From Leucobacter aridicollis (GTDB lineage: Bacteria; Actinomycetota; Actinomycetes; Actinomycetales; Microbacteriaceae): a stretch of 64,000 nt of DNA. Numbering within the stretch: position 1 is the stretch's first letter; every line of letters starts with the position of its first letter. Shown here in pieces: positions 53,385-62,293 of the stretch. The notes beneath the pieces were generated by a model. It did no database searches, had not been told where the DNA came from, and saw only the letters and a program-made list of their open reading frames with translations. The stretch lies in NCBI RefSeq assembly GCF_013409595.1, contig NZ_JACCBD010000001.1, positions 2,418,001 to 2,482,000 on the forward strand, written 5' to 3'. Both the position numbers and the translations under genes were made by a program.

Positions 53385-54560
53385 TTAGCGCAGAACGGCG
53401 AACTTGCCGTCCTTCACGATCTGCACGACGGCGGGGTGCTCTGCGTCGCGGTTCTCGTTGATGCTGACTGCACCGAGCGGCGTAGCGACGTCCGTGAGCT
53501 GCGCGATCGAGTCGCGGAGGTCGGCGCGCTCGGCCGAGCAGTTGCTGCGGATTGCGTCGTCGATGAGGTAGAGCGCCGAGTATGCCTGAGCCGCGAACTG
53601 GTCGGGCTGCGCACCGAACTTCTCTTCGTAGGCTGCGAGGAACGCCTGGTTCTCTGCGTTGTCCGATGCCGAGTTCCACGCTGCGCCGACCACGACGCCC
53701 TCTGCAGCGTCGCCGGCGTCAGCCATGAGCTTCGGGTTGTTGAAGCCGTTGCCGCCGACGATCGGCTGGTCGATGCCGAGCTCGCGCGCCTGCGTGACGA
53801 GCGGGATAGCCGCCTCGATCAGCGCGGACACCACGATCGCGTCGGGGTTCTTGTCTTTCGCCGCGGTGAGGAGGCTGCGGAAGTCGGTGTCTGCCTTCGA
53901 GAAGGTGAGCGTGTCGAGCACCTCGACATCGGTGCCCTCGAGCGTCTCCGCCATGACCTCGTAGCCCGACTCGGTGAACGCGTCGTCGTTCGAGTACATC
54001 ACGACGACCTTCTTCAGGTCGTACTCGTCGATCACCGCGTCGATGGTCTGCGGGATGACCTGCGCCTCGGTGAGCGAGTCGCGGAAGACGAACTCGCCGA
54101 TGTCGGTGATCCCGCCGGCGGTCGTCGAGATGCCCATGACAGGCATGCCGGCCTCGTTGGCGATCGGCATCGCTGCGACCGCGGTGTTCGAGAGGGTCGG
54201 GCCAAGCACGATGCTCGTGTCGTCGCCGGCGAACGTCTCCATGACGCTGATGCCCTGGCGCGGCTCGGACGCATCGTCCTCGATGCTGAGCTTGTACTCG
54301 ATGCCGTCGGCTTCATTGAGCTCGGCGAGTGCGAGTTCGAGGCCCTGCTGCTGCGACGCGCCGTAGCTGCCTGCGCCACCGGTCAGGCTGAGCGCCGCTC
54401 CGACCTTGACGGGGCTCTCGATTGCGCAGCTGTCTCCGGAGCCGGTGCCGACGAGGCCGCCAGCCTCTCCACCGGACTCGCCGCCTCCACCGGTGCTACA
54501 ACCGGCGAGCAACAGGGCGGACGCTGACACAACTGCGGCGGCGCGAAGCTTCATCTTCAT
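53385..54560 (-). CDS. Branched-chain/hydroxy-acid ABC transporter substrate-binding lipoprotein
   Basis: A 391-residue LivK-type (peripheral binding protein type 1) lipoprotein; lipobox LLLAGCS with Cys about residue 21. The domain starts VKVGAALSLTGGAGSYGASQ and has SDNAENQAFLAAYEEKFGAQ. RBS-like GGAGAA precedes the ATG. It heads the operon binding protein-LivH-LivMG-LivF-oxidase. The ligand is unknown; the oxidase suggests a hydroxy acid or an aromatic compound. Confidence 0.94.
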   Translation of the reverse strand: MKMKLRAAAVVSASALLLAGCSTGGGGESGGEAGGLVGTGSGDSCAIESPVKVGAALSLTGGAGSYGASQQQGLELALAELNEADGIEYKLSIEDDASEPRQGISVMETFAGDDTSIVLGPTLSNTAVAAMPIANEAGMPVMGISTTAGGITDIGEFVFRDSLTEAQVIPQTIDAVIDEYDLKKVVVMYSNDDAFTESGYEVMAETLEGTDVEVLDTLTFSKADTDFRSLLTAAKDKNPDAIVVSALIEAAIPLVTQARELGIDQPIVGGNGFNNPKLMADAGDAAEGVVVGAAWNSASDNAENQAFLAAYEEKFGAQPDQFAAQAYSALYLIDDAIRSNCSAERADLRDSIAQLTDVATPLGAVSINENRDAEHPAVVQIVKDGKFAVLR

Positions 54561-54620
54561 TGAGTTCTCCTAGCAGATCTCGGCACGCAAAAACGTGTGG
54601 GAATAGACGATACTGATCAG

Positions 54621-54638
54621 ATAACGCTGGCATAACGC
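54621..54638 (-). promoter_or_regulatory. Direct repeat upstream of the LivK-type operon
   Basis: ATAACGC at 54621-54627 and 54632-54638, spaced 11 bp (one helix turn), about 65 bp before the binding-protein start. It could be an activator site. The remaining gap (54561-54750) shows TATCGT/TATCTG hexamers that may be -10 boxes. Confidence 0.35.
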
Positions 54639-54750
54639 CCAAGGATTTATCAAAGACTCGCCGGATAACTGGCCCAGATGTGCTCAAATCGCAACATACG
54701 GGGGCTGGCGAGATGCAGAAACCCTGCGGCCGAACGCGGCCGAACGACCG

Positions 54751-56367
54751 TCAGGCGGCGCGTCGCCCCTGCTCCGGCGCCAACCCCTGCGGTGCGGCAA
54801 TGGCTCGCACACGATCGTCGCCGAGTTGAAGTTCGCCGTCGCAGCTCGCCCCGAGCCCGGCCGCCGAGCGGGCGAACACGAGCAGCGCGACGCCATCGTT
54901 GCGTCGGGCTCGGGCACACGCCTCGAAGAACTCGGCATCGCCGCCCGCGTCTCCCCCGTCGAGGACGAGCACGCTCGGGTCGTGCGCGAGGGCACGTGCG
55001 AGCGCGAGCCTGAGCTGTTCGGCGCGCGACAGGTCGCAGACGCGTTCGAGCAGGATCGCCGGGCTGAGGTCAGCGAGCTGCAGGAGCGTCGATACCCGCG
55101 TGCCAACCGCGCTCGATGATGCCGCGGGCCGCGCTCGCCTGATCGCACGCCTCAGCTGCGTGCGCACGGTGTGTGTCTCCGCGGTCGCACGGTCGGAGGA
55201 GTATGCAACGAGCTGGATGGCTCGGCGTTGATCCGGCGTTCGCGCGGCGGCGCGTGCCTCCTGCGCCACGCCTCCCAGGCGCAGTTCGCCGCCGATGCGC
55301 AGCGCCGCGCTCGGGCTCAGACCGCCGACGATGGCGAGCGCGAGCATACTCTTGCCGCTCCCGCTGGGTCCCGTGACGGCGAGCGAGTCTCCCCTGCCGA
55401 GCGTGAGCGACAGTGGCGCTGTCGCTCCGGGCCCCGCCGGGAGCGCGACAGACAGCCCGCGCAGTTCGAGCGCGGGGCTTCCGAGCAGCGCGCCCGCCTG
55501 CATCACGGCCCGGCTGCGCGCGCCATGCGCCCCGGGCACGGTCTGGCGGGAGCCCGGCACGGGAGTACCGGTGCCGCGTGGTCGCGTCGCGTCCTGGGAG
55601 CGGCCTGCAGGCCCCGCGGAAGCCTGCGCCGGCGGCGCGGCCACGGCGCGCGCGATCGAGCTCTCCGGCCGGAACGTCTCAACGACCTGACCGTCCTCAA
55701 GGACAGATATCTCGTCAGCGAAGCGCTGCGCGAGCTCAAGGTCCCTGGTGAGCACGACGACGGTCGTGCGGATTGCGCGCCGCATCCCTGCGAGCGCGCC
55801 GATGACCTCGGCGGCGGTGGCACGGTCGAGTCCGGCGAGCGGCTCGTCGAGAACGACGAGCTTCGGCGCGCCAGCGCTGACGGGTCGCACGAGGGCCTGC
55901 GCGAGCGCGACCCGACGCCGGAGTCCCGGCGAAAGCTGACGGGGTTCGCGGTCGAGGACGCGCGGATCGTTCATGCCGAGCCGCGCGAGCGCCGCGTGGA
56001 GCGTGAGGTCGTCGAACGAGGCCCCGGGGAATCGTGCGGTGATGGCGGAGGCGAGTGCGTCGCGGACCGTGGTGGCGCCGCCAAGTTCCGCTTCGGGATC
56101 CTCGCCGAGCCAGGCGACGTGCGCAGACGTCTCGGCCGCGGCCGCGCGGTCGAGCGGATCGAACCCGCCGACGCTGACGCTGCCCGCCGTCCGGTTCAGG
56201 CCAGGGCAGAGTGCGCCCCTGAGCGCCCAGCCGAGCACGGTCTTGCCCGAGCCCTTGCCGCCGACGATGGCGCGCACCCGACCGTGTTCGATCCGCGTCG
56301 AGAGGTTGCGGAGCACAGGCCGCTCCGCCCCTGCGGCACCGACAGAAAGCCGTTCGCACGTGATCAT
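54751..56367 (-). CDS. Double ABC ATPase (two fused nucleotide-binding domains), second domain degenerate
   Basis: A 538-residue protein with two ATPase domains. Domain 1: Walker A GGKGSGKT (residues 36-43), signature LSPGLRRRVALAQALV, Walker B KLVVLDEPLAGLD; WLGEDPEAELGGATTV resembles ECF-type ATPases but lacks the usual Q-loop Gln. Domain 2: Walker A GPSGSGKS (near 332), signature-like LSRAEQLRLALARAL, and LVLDGG in place of LLDEP, so the catalytic Glu is missing. A Pro/Gly/Ala-rich linker joins them. No membrane partner is encoded next to it. ATG 56367 follows GGGGAG closely; a GTG at 56430 is possible. Lies divergent from the AraC gene of the siderophore cluster, so metal or vitamin uptake is a guess. 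Confidence 0.78.
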   Translation of the reverse strand: MITCERLSVGAAGAERPVLRNLSTRIEHGRVRAIVGGKGSGKTVLGWALRGALCPGLNRTAGSVSVGGFDPLDRAAAAETSAHVAWLGEDPEAELGGATTVRDALASAITARFPGASFDDLTLHAALARLGMNDPRVLDREPRQLSPGLRRRVALAQALVRPVSAGAPKLVVLDEPLAGLDRATAAEVIGALAGMRRAIRTTVVVLTRDLELAQRFADEISVLEDGQVVETFRPESSIARAVAAPPAQASAGPAGRSQDATRPRGTGTPVPGSRQTVPGAHGARSRAVMQAGALLGSPALELRGLSVALPAGPGATAPLSLTLGRGDSLAVTGPSGSGKSMLALAIVGGLSPSAALRIGGELRLGGVAQEARAAARTPDQRRAIQLVAYSSDRATAETHTVRTQLRRAIRRARPAASSSAVGTRVSTLLQLADLSPAILLERVCDLSRAEQLRLALARALAHDPSVLVLDGGDAGGDAEFFEACARARRNDGVALLVFARSAAGLGASCDGELQLGDDRVRAIAAPQGLAPEQGRRAA

Positions 56368-56474
56368 GTCTCCCCTAACGAGCGCGGCCGCTTCGATCCG
56401 CCCAGCATTCGTGCCGAACTTGCGCGGCACCGCAATTCATCTGATGATTGTTCTAGCCAGATGGTAGCACCAAG

Positions 56475-56488
56475 TTAGGTAAACCTCA
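56475..56488. promoter_or_regulatory. Candidate iron-regulator operator, double ATPase / araC promoter
   Basis: TTAGGT-AA-ACCTCA, arms matching at five of six positions, in the divergent promoter. Same arrangement as the perfect site at 57401-57414. Resembles half-sites of DtxR/IdeR boxes (TTAGG...CCTAA) but with shorter spacing. Confidence 0.5.
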
Positions 56489-56555
56489 CCCACGTCTGAT
56501 GTAGTCGCTCTCGCGGCGCTCGGTCGCCTGGCGCAACTCACCAAAGGACCGCTCC

Positions 56556-57341
56556 GTGACAGCAACCATGATCGTCCCCAGCGTGCCGCCGGGATTCCTC
56601 CTCACGACGATTGATTACGACGTCGAACGCTCGACGTCCTGGCACGAACACGCGCACCACCAGCATGAACTTCTCTGGTCCGAGGGCGGCATTGTGACGC
56701 TCGAGGCAGACGGGCGGGCCTGGTCGATCCCGCCGGCGCTTGGGGTGTGGATTCCGGCGGATATTCCCCACCGCGCATCCACCGTTGGCGCAGCGCGGGT
56801 GCGCGCCACCTACCTCACGGGCATCGAGGGGCACATGACCGCGGTCCCCCAGGCCGTGATGGGGATCGCGTTGAGCGACGCGCTCCGCATCCTCCTCCTG
56901 CACAATCTGCAGGCAAACCTCGACGCACAGGCCCGGTTGCGGCTCCAACGAGTCATCCTCGATCTCCTTGCACCGGCGCCCACGACCTCGTTCGACCTGA
57001 GCATGCCGTCGAGCCCGCACCTGCGCTCGATCGCCGACGCGGTGCTCGCAGACCCGGCCGACAAGCGCACGACCGCGACCTGGGCGCGCCTGCTCGGCAT
57101 GCACGAGCGCACGCTCGCGCGCCAGTTCGAGGGCGAGACCGGCATCACGTTCACGCAGTGGCGTATCCTCGCCCGGCTCCAGGTCGCGATCCGGGAGCTT
57201 GCGAACGGCGAGGCCGTGGTGTCGATTTCCCGACGCCTCGGGTACCGGAATCCGTCGACCTTCATCGAGCACTTTCGCTCGCTCACCGGCCAGACACCGG
57301 CCGAGTACGCACGCGCCCGGGGACCACTGACGCAAGTCTGA
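56556..57341 (+). CDS. AraC-family regulator next to siderophore uptake genes
   Basis: A 261-residue AraC protein with an N-terminal cupin (WHEHAHHQHELLWSEGGIVT, IPADIPHRAST) and C-terminal double helix-turn-helix (TATWARLLGMHERTLARQFE and VVSISRRLGYRNPSTFIEHF, RSLTGQTPAEYAR). GTG 56556 has AGGA 7 nt upstream; ATG 56568 is another possibility. It likely controls the uptake operon at 57470. The iron box in its own promoter recalls DtxR control of the AraC regulator RipA in Corynebacterium, an analogy only. Confidence 0.9.
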   Translation: MTATMIVPSVPPGFLLTTIDYDVERSTSWHEHAHHQHELLWSEGGIVTLEADGRAWSIPPALGVWIPADIPHRASTVGAARVRATYLTGIEGHMTAVPQAVMGIALSDALRILLLHNLQANLDAQARLRLQRVILDLLAPAPTTSFDLSMPSSPHLRSIADAVLADPADKRTTATWARLLGMHERTLARQFEGETGITFTQWRILARLQVAIRELANGEAVVSISRRLGYRNPSTFIEHFRSLTGQTPAEYARARGPLTQV

Positions 57342-57398
57342 GCGTACGAAAACCGGCACAAGTTGTCGCCAAACCAGAACGGCGCCACCGCTACGGTT

Positions 57399-57416
57399 AC
57401 TTAGGTCAACCTAAGT
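57399..57416. promoter_or_regulatory. Iron-regulator operator upstream of the siderophore operon
   Basis: ACTTAGGTCAACCTAAGT, perfect 8-bp arms with 2-bp centre, 53 bp before the binding-protein ATG. The TTAGGT/ACCTAA arms match DtxR/IdeR half-sites. TCCGATGTG follows at 57421. Confidence 0.65.
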
Positions 57417-57469
57417 TTCATCCGATGTGACAACATCCCGCCGCGTCGGAAACCATCTCCAGGAGTCTC

Positions 57470-58483
57470 ATGTCGTCCTTCACCTCAGCCCGCGTCACGG
57501 GCAGGGTCGTCACCGCTGTCCTCGCGTCTGCCGCTGCCCTCGCGCTCTCCGCCTGCGGCGCCGCCACCACTGCGAGCGACGAAGCGCCGGGTAGCCGCGT
57601 CTACGAGAGCGAGTTCGGCGACGTCACGCTCCCCGAGAAGATTGAGCGCATCGTCTCCGTCGATTTCTACACCCCGGCCGCGCTCATGGACGTAGGAGTG
57701 ACTCCGGTCGGAGTCGTGAACAGCTACTTCACGGACACCGACGGCGATGCGATCCCCGTCGACTACAGTGACAAGATTCGCGCGTCCGACGCCCAGTCGA
57801 TCGGCGAGTACTACGAACTCAACCTCGAGGCCATCGTGCAGGCGAAGCCAGATCTCGTGGTCGCGACACAGGACTTCCTCCCGCTTGACGACCCGATGCG
57901 CGCTGAGATCGAGAAGATCGCCCCGATCGTCACGTTCAACGCCCGCGACGGCGAGGCATGGCGCACACGCTCAGTCGAGCTCGCGAAGATCATGGGCAAA
58001 GAGGACCTGGTCGCGCCACTGCAGGAGAAGTACAACGAGCGGCGCGACGAGATCAAGGCGAAGTACGCTGACATGCTCGCCGACAACGCGATCACGGTCG
58101 CGGCGCCCGGCGAGACCGAGTGGGGCACCTACTCGGACAAGCACTTCATGACCCCGATTCTCCGCGACCTCGGCGCGACATTCCGTGAGCAGCAAGAGGA
58201 CGAGGTCACCACCGACGGCTTCCCCGAGTGGTTCTCGTACGAGGAGCTGGGGCGGCTGTCGAACGCCGACATTATCTTCACCTTGCAGAACACCCCGCAG
58301 GAGCAGCTCGACGCGCTCGCGAAGAACACGCTGTGGACGAATCTGCCCGCGGTGCAGCACGGGATGGTCTTCGACTACATCAACCTCGGCCCGACGGGCT
58401 CATTCGGCTGGGCAATGCAGAACCTCGACAGTCTCGAGGCGCTGTTCGCAGAGGTGCAGGCGAAGATCGACGCGCGGGCGTGA
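57470..58483 (+). CDS. Ferric siderophore ABC transporter substrate-binding lipoprotein
   Basis: A 337-residue FecB/FhuD-like lipoprotein; lipobox LALSACG (Cys about 26). Typical runs are VTLPEKIERIVSVDFYTPAA, LNLEAIVQAKPDLVVATQDF and DIIFTLQNTPQEQLD. AGGAG lies 5 nt before the ATG. It heads a five-gene operon; the TGA shares a base with the next ATG. Confidence 0.94.
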   Translation: MSSFTSARVTGRVVTAVLASAAALALSACGAATTASDEAPGSRVYESEFGDVTLPEKIERIVSVDFYTPAALMDVGVTPVGVVNSYFTDTDGDAIPVDYSDKIRASDAQSIGEYYELNLEAIVQAKPDLVVATQDFLPLDDPMRAEIEKIAPIVTFNARDGEAWRTRSVELAKIMGKEDLVAPLQEKYNERRDEIKAKYADMLADNAITVAAPGETEWGTYSDKHFMTPILRDLGATFREQQEDEVTTDGFPEWFSYEELGRLSNADIIFTLQNTPQEQLDALAKNTLWTNLPAVQHGMVFDYINLGPTGSFGWAMQNLDSLEALFAEVQAKIDARA

Positions 58484-59352
58484 TGGACGACCTGTACATC
58501 GGCGAGGTGACGCGCACCACCCGGCTCACGCCGGGGATGGTGCGCGTCACCCTTGGCGGGCCCGGTCTCAGCGGGTTCCCTACCACGGGGATCGGCGACG
58601 AATTCGTCCGCGTGCGCTTCCCCGGCGCCGACGGAGCGCTCCACCTGCCAACGCTCGACGAGTCAGGCACCTGGCGGGAACCCGAACACGACTCGCACAT
58701 CGAGCCGTACACGATCAGGCGGCACGACCGTGCATGCGGCGAACTCGATATCGACTTCGTCGTCCACGGGCACGGGCAGGCGGGCCAGTGGGCGGCGGCG
58801 GCGCGACCCGGGGAACGCGTGGCGTTCCACTCGCCCCGCGGCCTCTACGAGCCGCCTGCAGACGCACGGACCCAGCTGTTCGTCACCGACGCGACCGGTA
58901 TGCCCGCGCTCTCCCGGCTCGCCGAACAACTCTCCGAGGGTGTGCACGCCGTCGCCGCGATCGAGATCGCGGAGGCCTCGCACCGGATCGACTTCCACAG
59001 CGATCGCATGCAGGTCGAGTGGATCGTCGGCCGGGGCAATGGCGTCGCCCCGAGCGCGATGACGGAGGCGCTGCGGGCGCTCCCGATCTCGGATGACTGC
59101 TACGTCTGGGTCGCGGGCGAAGCGGGCGAGCTCAGGGAGGCACGGCGCTATCTCCGCCACGAACGCGGCCTCGACCCCCGGCAATACGCGGTCATCGGCT
59201 ACTGGCGGGACAGGCAGGAGGAGTGGCTCGGCCGCTACGACGCGCTCGATGTGGGGACCGTCGCCGCGCTCGCGGCGGTCTGGGATTCGCCAGTTGACGA
59301 GGAGGAAAAACGGGATCTGTACGATTCGAAGCTCGACGAGCTCGGGCTGTGA
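58483..59352 (+). CDS. Siderophore-interacting protein (FAD/NADPH ferric-siderophore reductase)
   Basis: A 289-residue member of the ViuB/FscN family, which reduces iron in imported siderophores in the cytoplasm. The FAD part has LTPGMVRVTLGGPG, EPYTIRRHD (the usual R-x-Y-T-(I/V)R flavin motif) and DIDFVVHGHGQAGQWAAAA; the NADPH part has TDATGMPALSRL and VWVAGEAGELREARRYLRHE. ATG 58483 overlaps the preceding stop (TGATG); a longer frame to 58228 lies inside the binding-protein gene. The gene sits between binding protein and permeases, translationally coupled to both. Confidence 0.94.
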   Translation: MDDLYIGEVTRTTRLTPGMVRVTLGGPGLSGFPTTGIGDEFVRVRFPGADGALHLPTLDESGTWREPEHDSHIEPYTIRRHDRACGELDIDFVVHGHGQAGQWAAAARPGERVAFHSPRGLYEPPADARTQLFVTDATGMPALSRLAEQLSEGVHAVAAIEIAEASHRIDFHSDRMQVEWIVGRGNGVAPSAMTEALRALPISDDCYVWVAGEAGELREARRYLRHERGLDPRQYAVIGYWRDRQEEWLGRYDALDVGTVAALAAVWDSPVDEEEKRDLYDSKLDELGL

Positions 59353-60350
59353 ACGGTACCGCACGGCAGCCACTCTTCCTTGCCGCCGCGATCGCGTTCA
59401 TCGCGCTCACGCTCGCGCTCAGTGTGTCGGTTGGCGCACGCCCGATCTCACTTGACGACGTGTGGCGGGTGCTGTGGCACCCGGACGGGAGCGAGGAAGC
59501 CTACATCGTCACCGAGATGCGCGCGCCGCGCGCCGCGCTCGCCCTACTCCTCGGGGCGGCACTCGGCGTCGCCGGCGCCCTGATCCAGGCGCTCACCCGC
59601 AACCCGCTCGCCGACACGGGCATTCTCGGTGTCGGCGCAGGCAGCAGCTTCGCCGTTGTCGTGGGCGTCGCGTTCTTCGGGGTCTCCGCAATTTCTCAGT
59701 ACCTGTGGTTCAGCTTCGCCGGCGCGATCCTCGTGACGCTCCTCGTCTACGCGCTGGGCTCCGCAGGGTCGCTCGGTGCGACGCCCATCCGGCTCACGCT
59801 TGTTGGCGTCGCCCTCGGCGCGCTGCTGTCAGGGTTCACCTCGGCGGTCGTCATGCTGAATCCCGACGTGTTCGACGACCTCCTGCGATGGAATGCGGGC
59901 TCGCTCGCGGGCCGGGGGTGGTCGACGCTCGGCGCGGTCTGGATCCCGATCGCGCTGGGCCTCGCACTCTCCCTCGCGGTCGGCCGCCCGCTCAACGCGA
60001 TCGCGCTCGGGGATGACGCGGCGTCTGCGCTCGGCGCGAGCGTCCTGCGCACCCGCGTCGTTGTCATCGTCGCGGTGACGCTGCTCGCTGGCGCCGCGGC
60101 CGCGGCCGCAGGCCCGATCGGATTCGTCGGGCTGATGGTGCCGCACGTTGTCCGGTGGTTCACCGGGCCAGACCAGCGCTGGATCATCCCGTTCTCCGCC
60201 CTCGGCGCGGCCCTGCTGCTCCTCGCGTCAGACGTCGTCGGACGAGTGGTGCTCGCCCCGAAAGAGCTGGAGGTTGGCATCGTCACCGCGTTCCTCGGTG
60301 CCCCGGTCCTGATTGCCCTCGCGCGCCGGAAAAATGTGAGTGCATTGTGA
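59349..60350 (+). CDS. FecCD-family siderophore ABC permease 1
   Basis: A 333-residue permease with about ten helices: GVAGALIQALTRNPLADTGI near residue 75 and GPIGFVGLMVPHVVRWFTGP near 255. GTG start overlaps the preceding stop by 4 bp. Pairs with permease 2 as a heterodimer. Confidence 0.94.
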   Translation: MNGTARQPLFLAAAIAFIALTLALSVSVGARPISLDDVWRVLWHPDGSEEAYIVTEMRAPRAALALLLGAALGVAGALIQALTRNPLADTGILGVGAGSSFAVVVGVAFFGVSAISQYLWFSFAGAILVTLLVYALGSAGSLGATPIRLTLVGVALGALLSGFTSAVVMLNPDVFDDLLRWNAGSLAGRGWSTLGAVWIPIALGLALSLAVGRPLNAIALGDDAASALGASVLRTRVVVIVAVTLLAGAAAAAAGPIGFVGLMVPHVVRWFTGPDQRWIIPFSALGAALLLLASDVVGRVVLAPKELEVGIVTAFLGAPVLIALARRKNVSAL

Positions 60351-61399
60351 CCGACAGCCAGGTGAATTTTGGCTACGCAGCCCTCTCCGTCCAGCGTCCG
60401 AGGCTCTCATGGCGGGCCGCACGGCGCTCGGTGATCGTCGTGGTCGTGCTCGCGGCGCTCACCGCCGCCGTCATCGTCGCCTCGGTTGCGACCGGCACCT
60501 ACACGCTCACCCTCGAAGAGGTCCTCGGCGGCGTGCTCGGGACCGCCGACGAGGGCACCGTGCTCGTCGTCCGCGAGTGGCGCCTCCCCCGCGCACTGCT
60601 CGCCGCGCTCTTCGGCATCGCCCTCGGCATGAGCGGCGCGATCTTCCAGTCGCTCACCCGCAACCCGCTCGGCTCGCCCGACGTCATCGGCTTCGCCTCG
60701 GGCTCCTACACCGGCGCACTGGTCGTGCTCTTGGTGACGGGCGGAGGCTACTTCGCGGTCGCAACGGGCGCCCTCGTCGGCGGGATCGTGACGGCGTTCG
60801 CCGTGTTCGCGCTCGCGTATCGGCGAGGGGTGCAGGGGTTCCGGCTCATCATCGTCGGAATCGGCGTCTCGGCGATGCTCGCCGCCGTCAATACCTACCT
60901 CATGCTCAGGGCAAGCACCGGCGAGCAGCTCACCGCCGCAGTCTGGGGCAGCGGCTCGCTCAACGGTCTCACGGTCGCGACGCTCGCTCCCGCCGCCGCC
61001 GTATTCCTTGCGTTGCTCATCCCTGCGATCGCGCTCTCGCCAGCGCTCCGCGTGCTCGAACTCGGCGACGACGCGGCTGGGTCGCTCGGATCCCGCCCTG
61101 ACTGGGTCAGGCTTGCCGCGATCCTGATCGGCGTCGCGCTCGTCGCCCTCGTCACCGCATCCGCCGGCCCGATCGCGTTCATCGCGCTCGTCGCGCCACA
61201 GATCGCCCGCAGGCTCACGAGGGCGGCAGGAGTCGGCGTCGTCGCCGCCGGGGCGACGGGCGCACTGTTGCTCGTCGTGAGCGACTTCATCGGCCAGCGG
61301 CTCTTCGCGCCGATGCAGCTCCCCGTGGGCATCGTGACGGTGTCCGTCGGCGGCCTCTACTTCGTGTGGCTGCTCGTGCGCGAGACCCGTCGTCGCTAG
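60347..61399 (+). CDS. FecCD-family siderophore ABC permease 2
   Basis: A 350-residue permease with a longer N-terminal lead (TDSQVNFGYAALSVQRPR) and the family run MSGAIFQSLTRNPLGSPDVI and GPIAFIALVAPQIARRLTRA. GTG 60347 is taken because of the 4-bp overlap with permease 1; the open frame reaches back to 60155 inside that gene. FepG-like partner. Confidence 0.94.
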   Translation: MTDSQVNFGYAALSVQRPRLSWRAARRSVIVVVVLAALTAAVIVASVATGTYTLTLEEVLGGVLGTADEGTVLVVREWRLPRALLAALFGIALGMSGAIFQSLTRNPLGSPDVIGFASGSYTGALVVLLVTGGGYFAVATGALVGGIVTAFAVFALAYRRGVQGFRLIIVGIGVSAMLAAVNTYLMLRASTGEQLTAAVWGSGSLNGLTVATLAPAAAVFLALLIPAIALSPALRVLELGDDAAGSLGSRPDWVRLAAILIGVALVALVTASAGPIAFIALVAPQIARRLTRAAGVGVVAAGATGALLLVVSDFIGQRLFAPMQLPVGIVTVSVGGLYFVWLLVRETRRR

Positions 61400-61435
61400 C
61401 CGTTACTCATTCCCCGACTTACGAGAAAGCCCCAC

Positions 61436-62254
61436 ATGGACACCCTGCATTCTGCGCCCGCAGCTCACCCTTCCCGGCTGCACGCGAAGGATCTCACGCT
61501 CGGCTACGACAAGCGCGTCATCTCCAGCCAGTTGAACGTCGAGATCCCTGACGATTCGTTCACGGTGATCGTCGGCCCGAACGCCTGCGGCAAATCGACG
61601 CTGCTGCGCGCCCTCTCGCGGCTGCTCCGGCCTGCCGCCGGGGCAGTCGTGCTCGACGGCCGCGCCATTCACGAGCGCAAGGCGAAGGCATTCGCAAGGG
61701 AGGTAGGCCTGCTGCCGCAATCGTCCCTCTCCCCCGACGGGATCGTCGTCGCCGACCTCGTGTCGCGCGGCCGCTACCCACACCAGGGGATCGTGCGGCA
61801 GTGGTCGAGCGACGACGCGCGCGCTGTCAGCGAGGCGCTCGCAGCGACCCACACGACAGAGCTCTCAACGCGGCTTGTGGACGAGCTCTCAGGCGGCCAG
61901 CGGCAGCGAGTGTGGGTCGCGATGGCGTTGGCCCAGGAGACCCCGATCCTGCTCCTTGACGAGCCGACTACGTTCCTCGACATCGCGCACCAGATCGGGC
62001 TCCTCGAGCTGTTCCGGGCGCTCCACGCGAGCGGGCGCACGCTCGTCGCCGTCCTCCACGATCTCAACCACGCCGCGCGCTACGCGACCCACATCATCGC
62101 CATGCGCGATGGCGACGTCGTCGCCGCGGGCGCACCGAGGGACATCATCACCCCCGAGCTTGTGCGTGAGGTCTTCGATCTCGAGTGCGTCGTCGTGCCA
62201 GACCCCGTGAGCGGCAGCCCGCTCGTCGTGCCGATCGGCACCGCGAGCGCGTAG
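61436..62254 (+). CDS. Siderophore ABC transporter ATP-binding protein
   Basis: A 272-residue FecE/FepC-type ATPase: Walker A VGPNACGKST near residue 45, Q-loop VGLLPQSSLS, signature LSGGQRQRVWVAMALA, Walker B PILLLDEPTTFLD and switch His VLHDLNHAARY. Walker A has Ala-Cys in place of the usual Gly-Ala/Ser-Gly, a common variant. The start follows permease 2 by 36 bp with a weak RBS. Last gene of the operon. Confidence 0.95.
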   Translation: MDTLHSAPAAHPSRLHAKDLTLGYDKRVISSQLNVEIPDDSFTVIVGPNACGKSTLLRALSRLLRPAAGAVVLDGRAIHERKAKAFAREVGLLPQSSLSPDGIVVADLVSRGRYPHQGIVRQWSSDDARAVSEALAATHTTELSTRLVDELSGGQRQRVWVAMALAQETPILLLDEPTTFLDIAHQIGLLELFRALHASGRTLVAVLHDLNHAARYATHIIAMRDGDVVAAGAPRDIITPELVREVFDLECVVVPDPVSGSPLVVPIGTASA

Positions 62255-62293
62255 GGCGGGCGGTGCCCCGCAGCGCCCGCTCGGCAGCGGCAG

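Noticed and set aside
58228..58482. Longer start for the siderophore-interacting protein
   Set aside because: The extension lies in another frame of the binding-protein gene; the TGATG junction and flavin-domain start support 58483.
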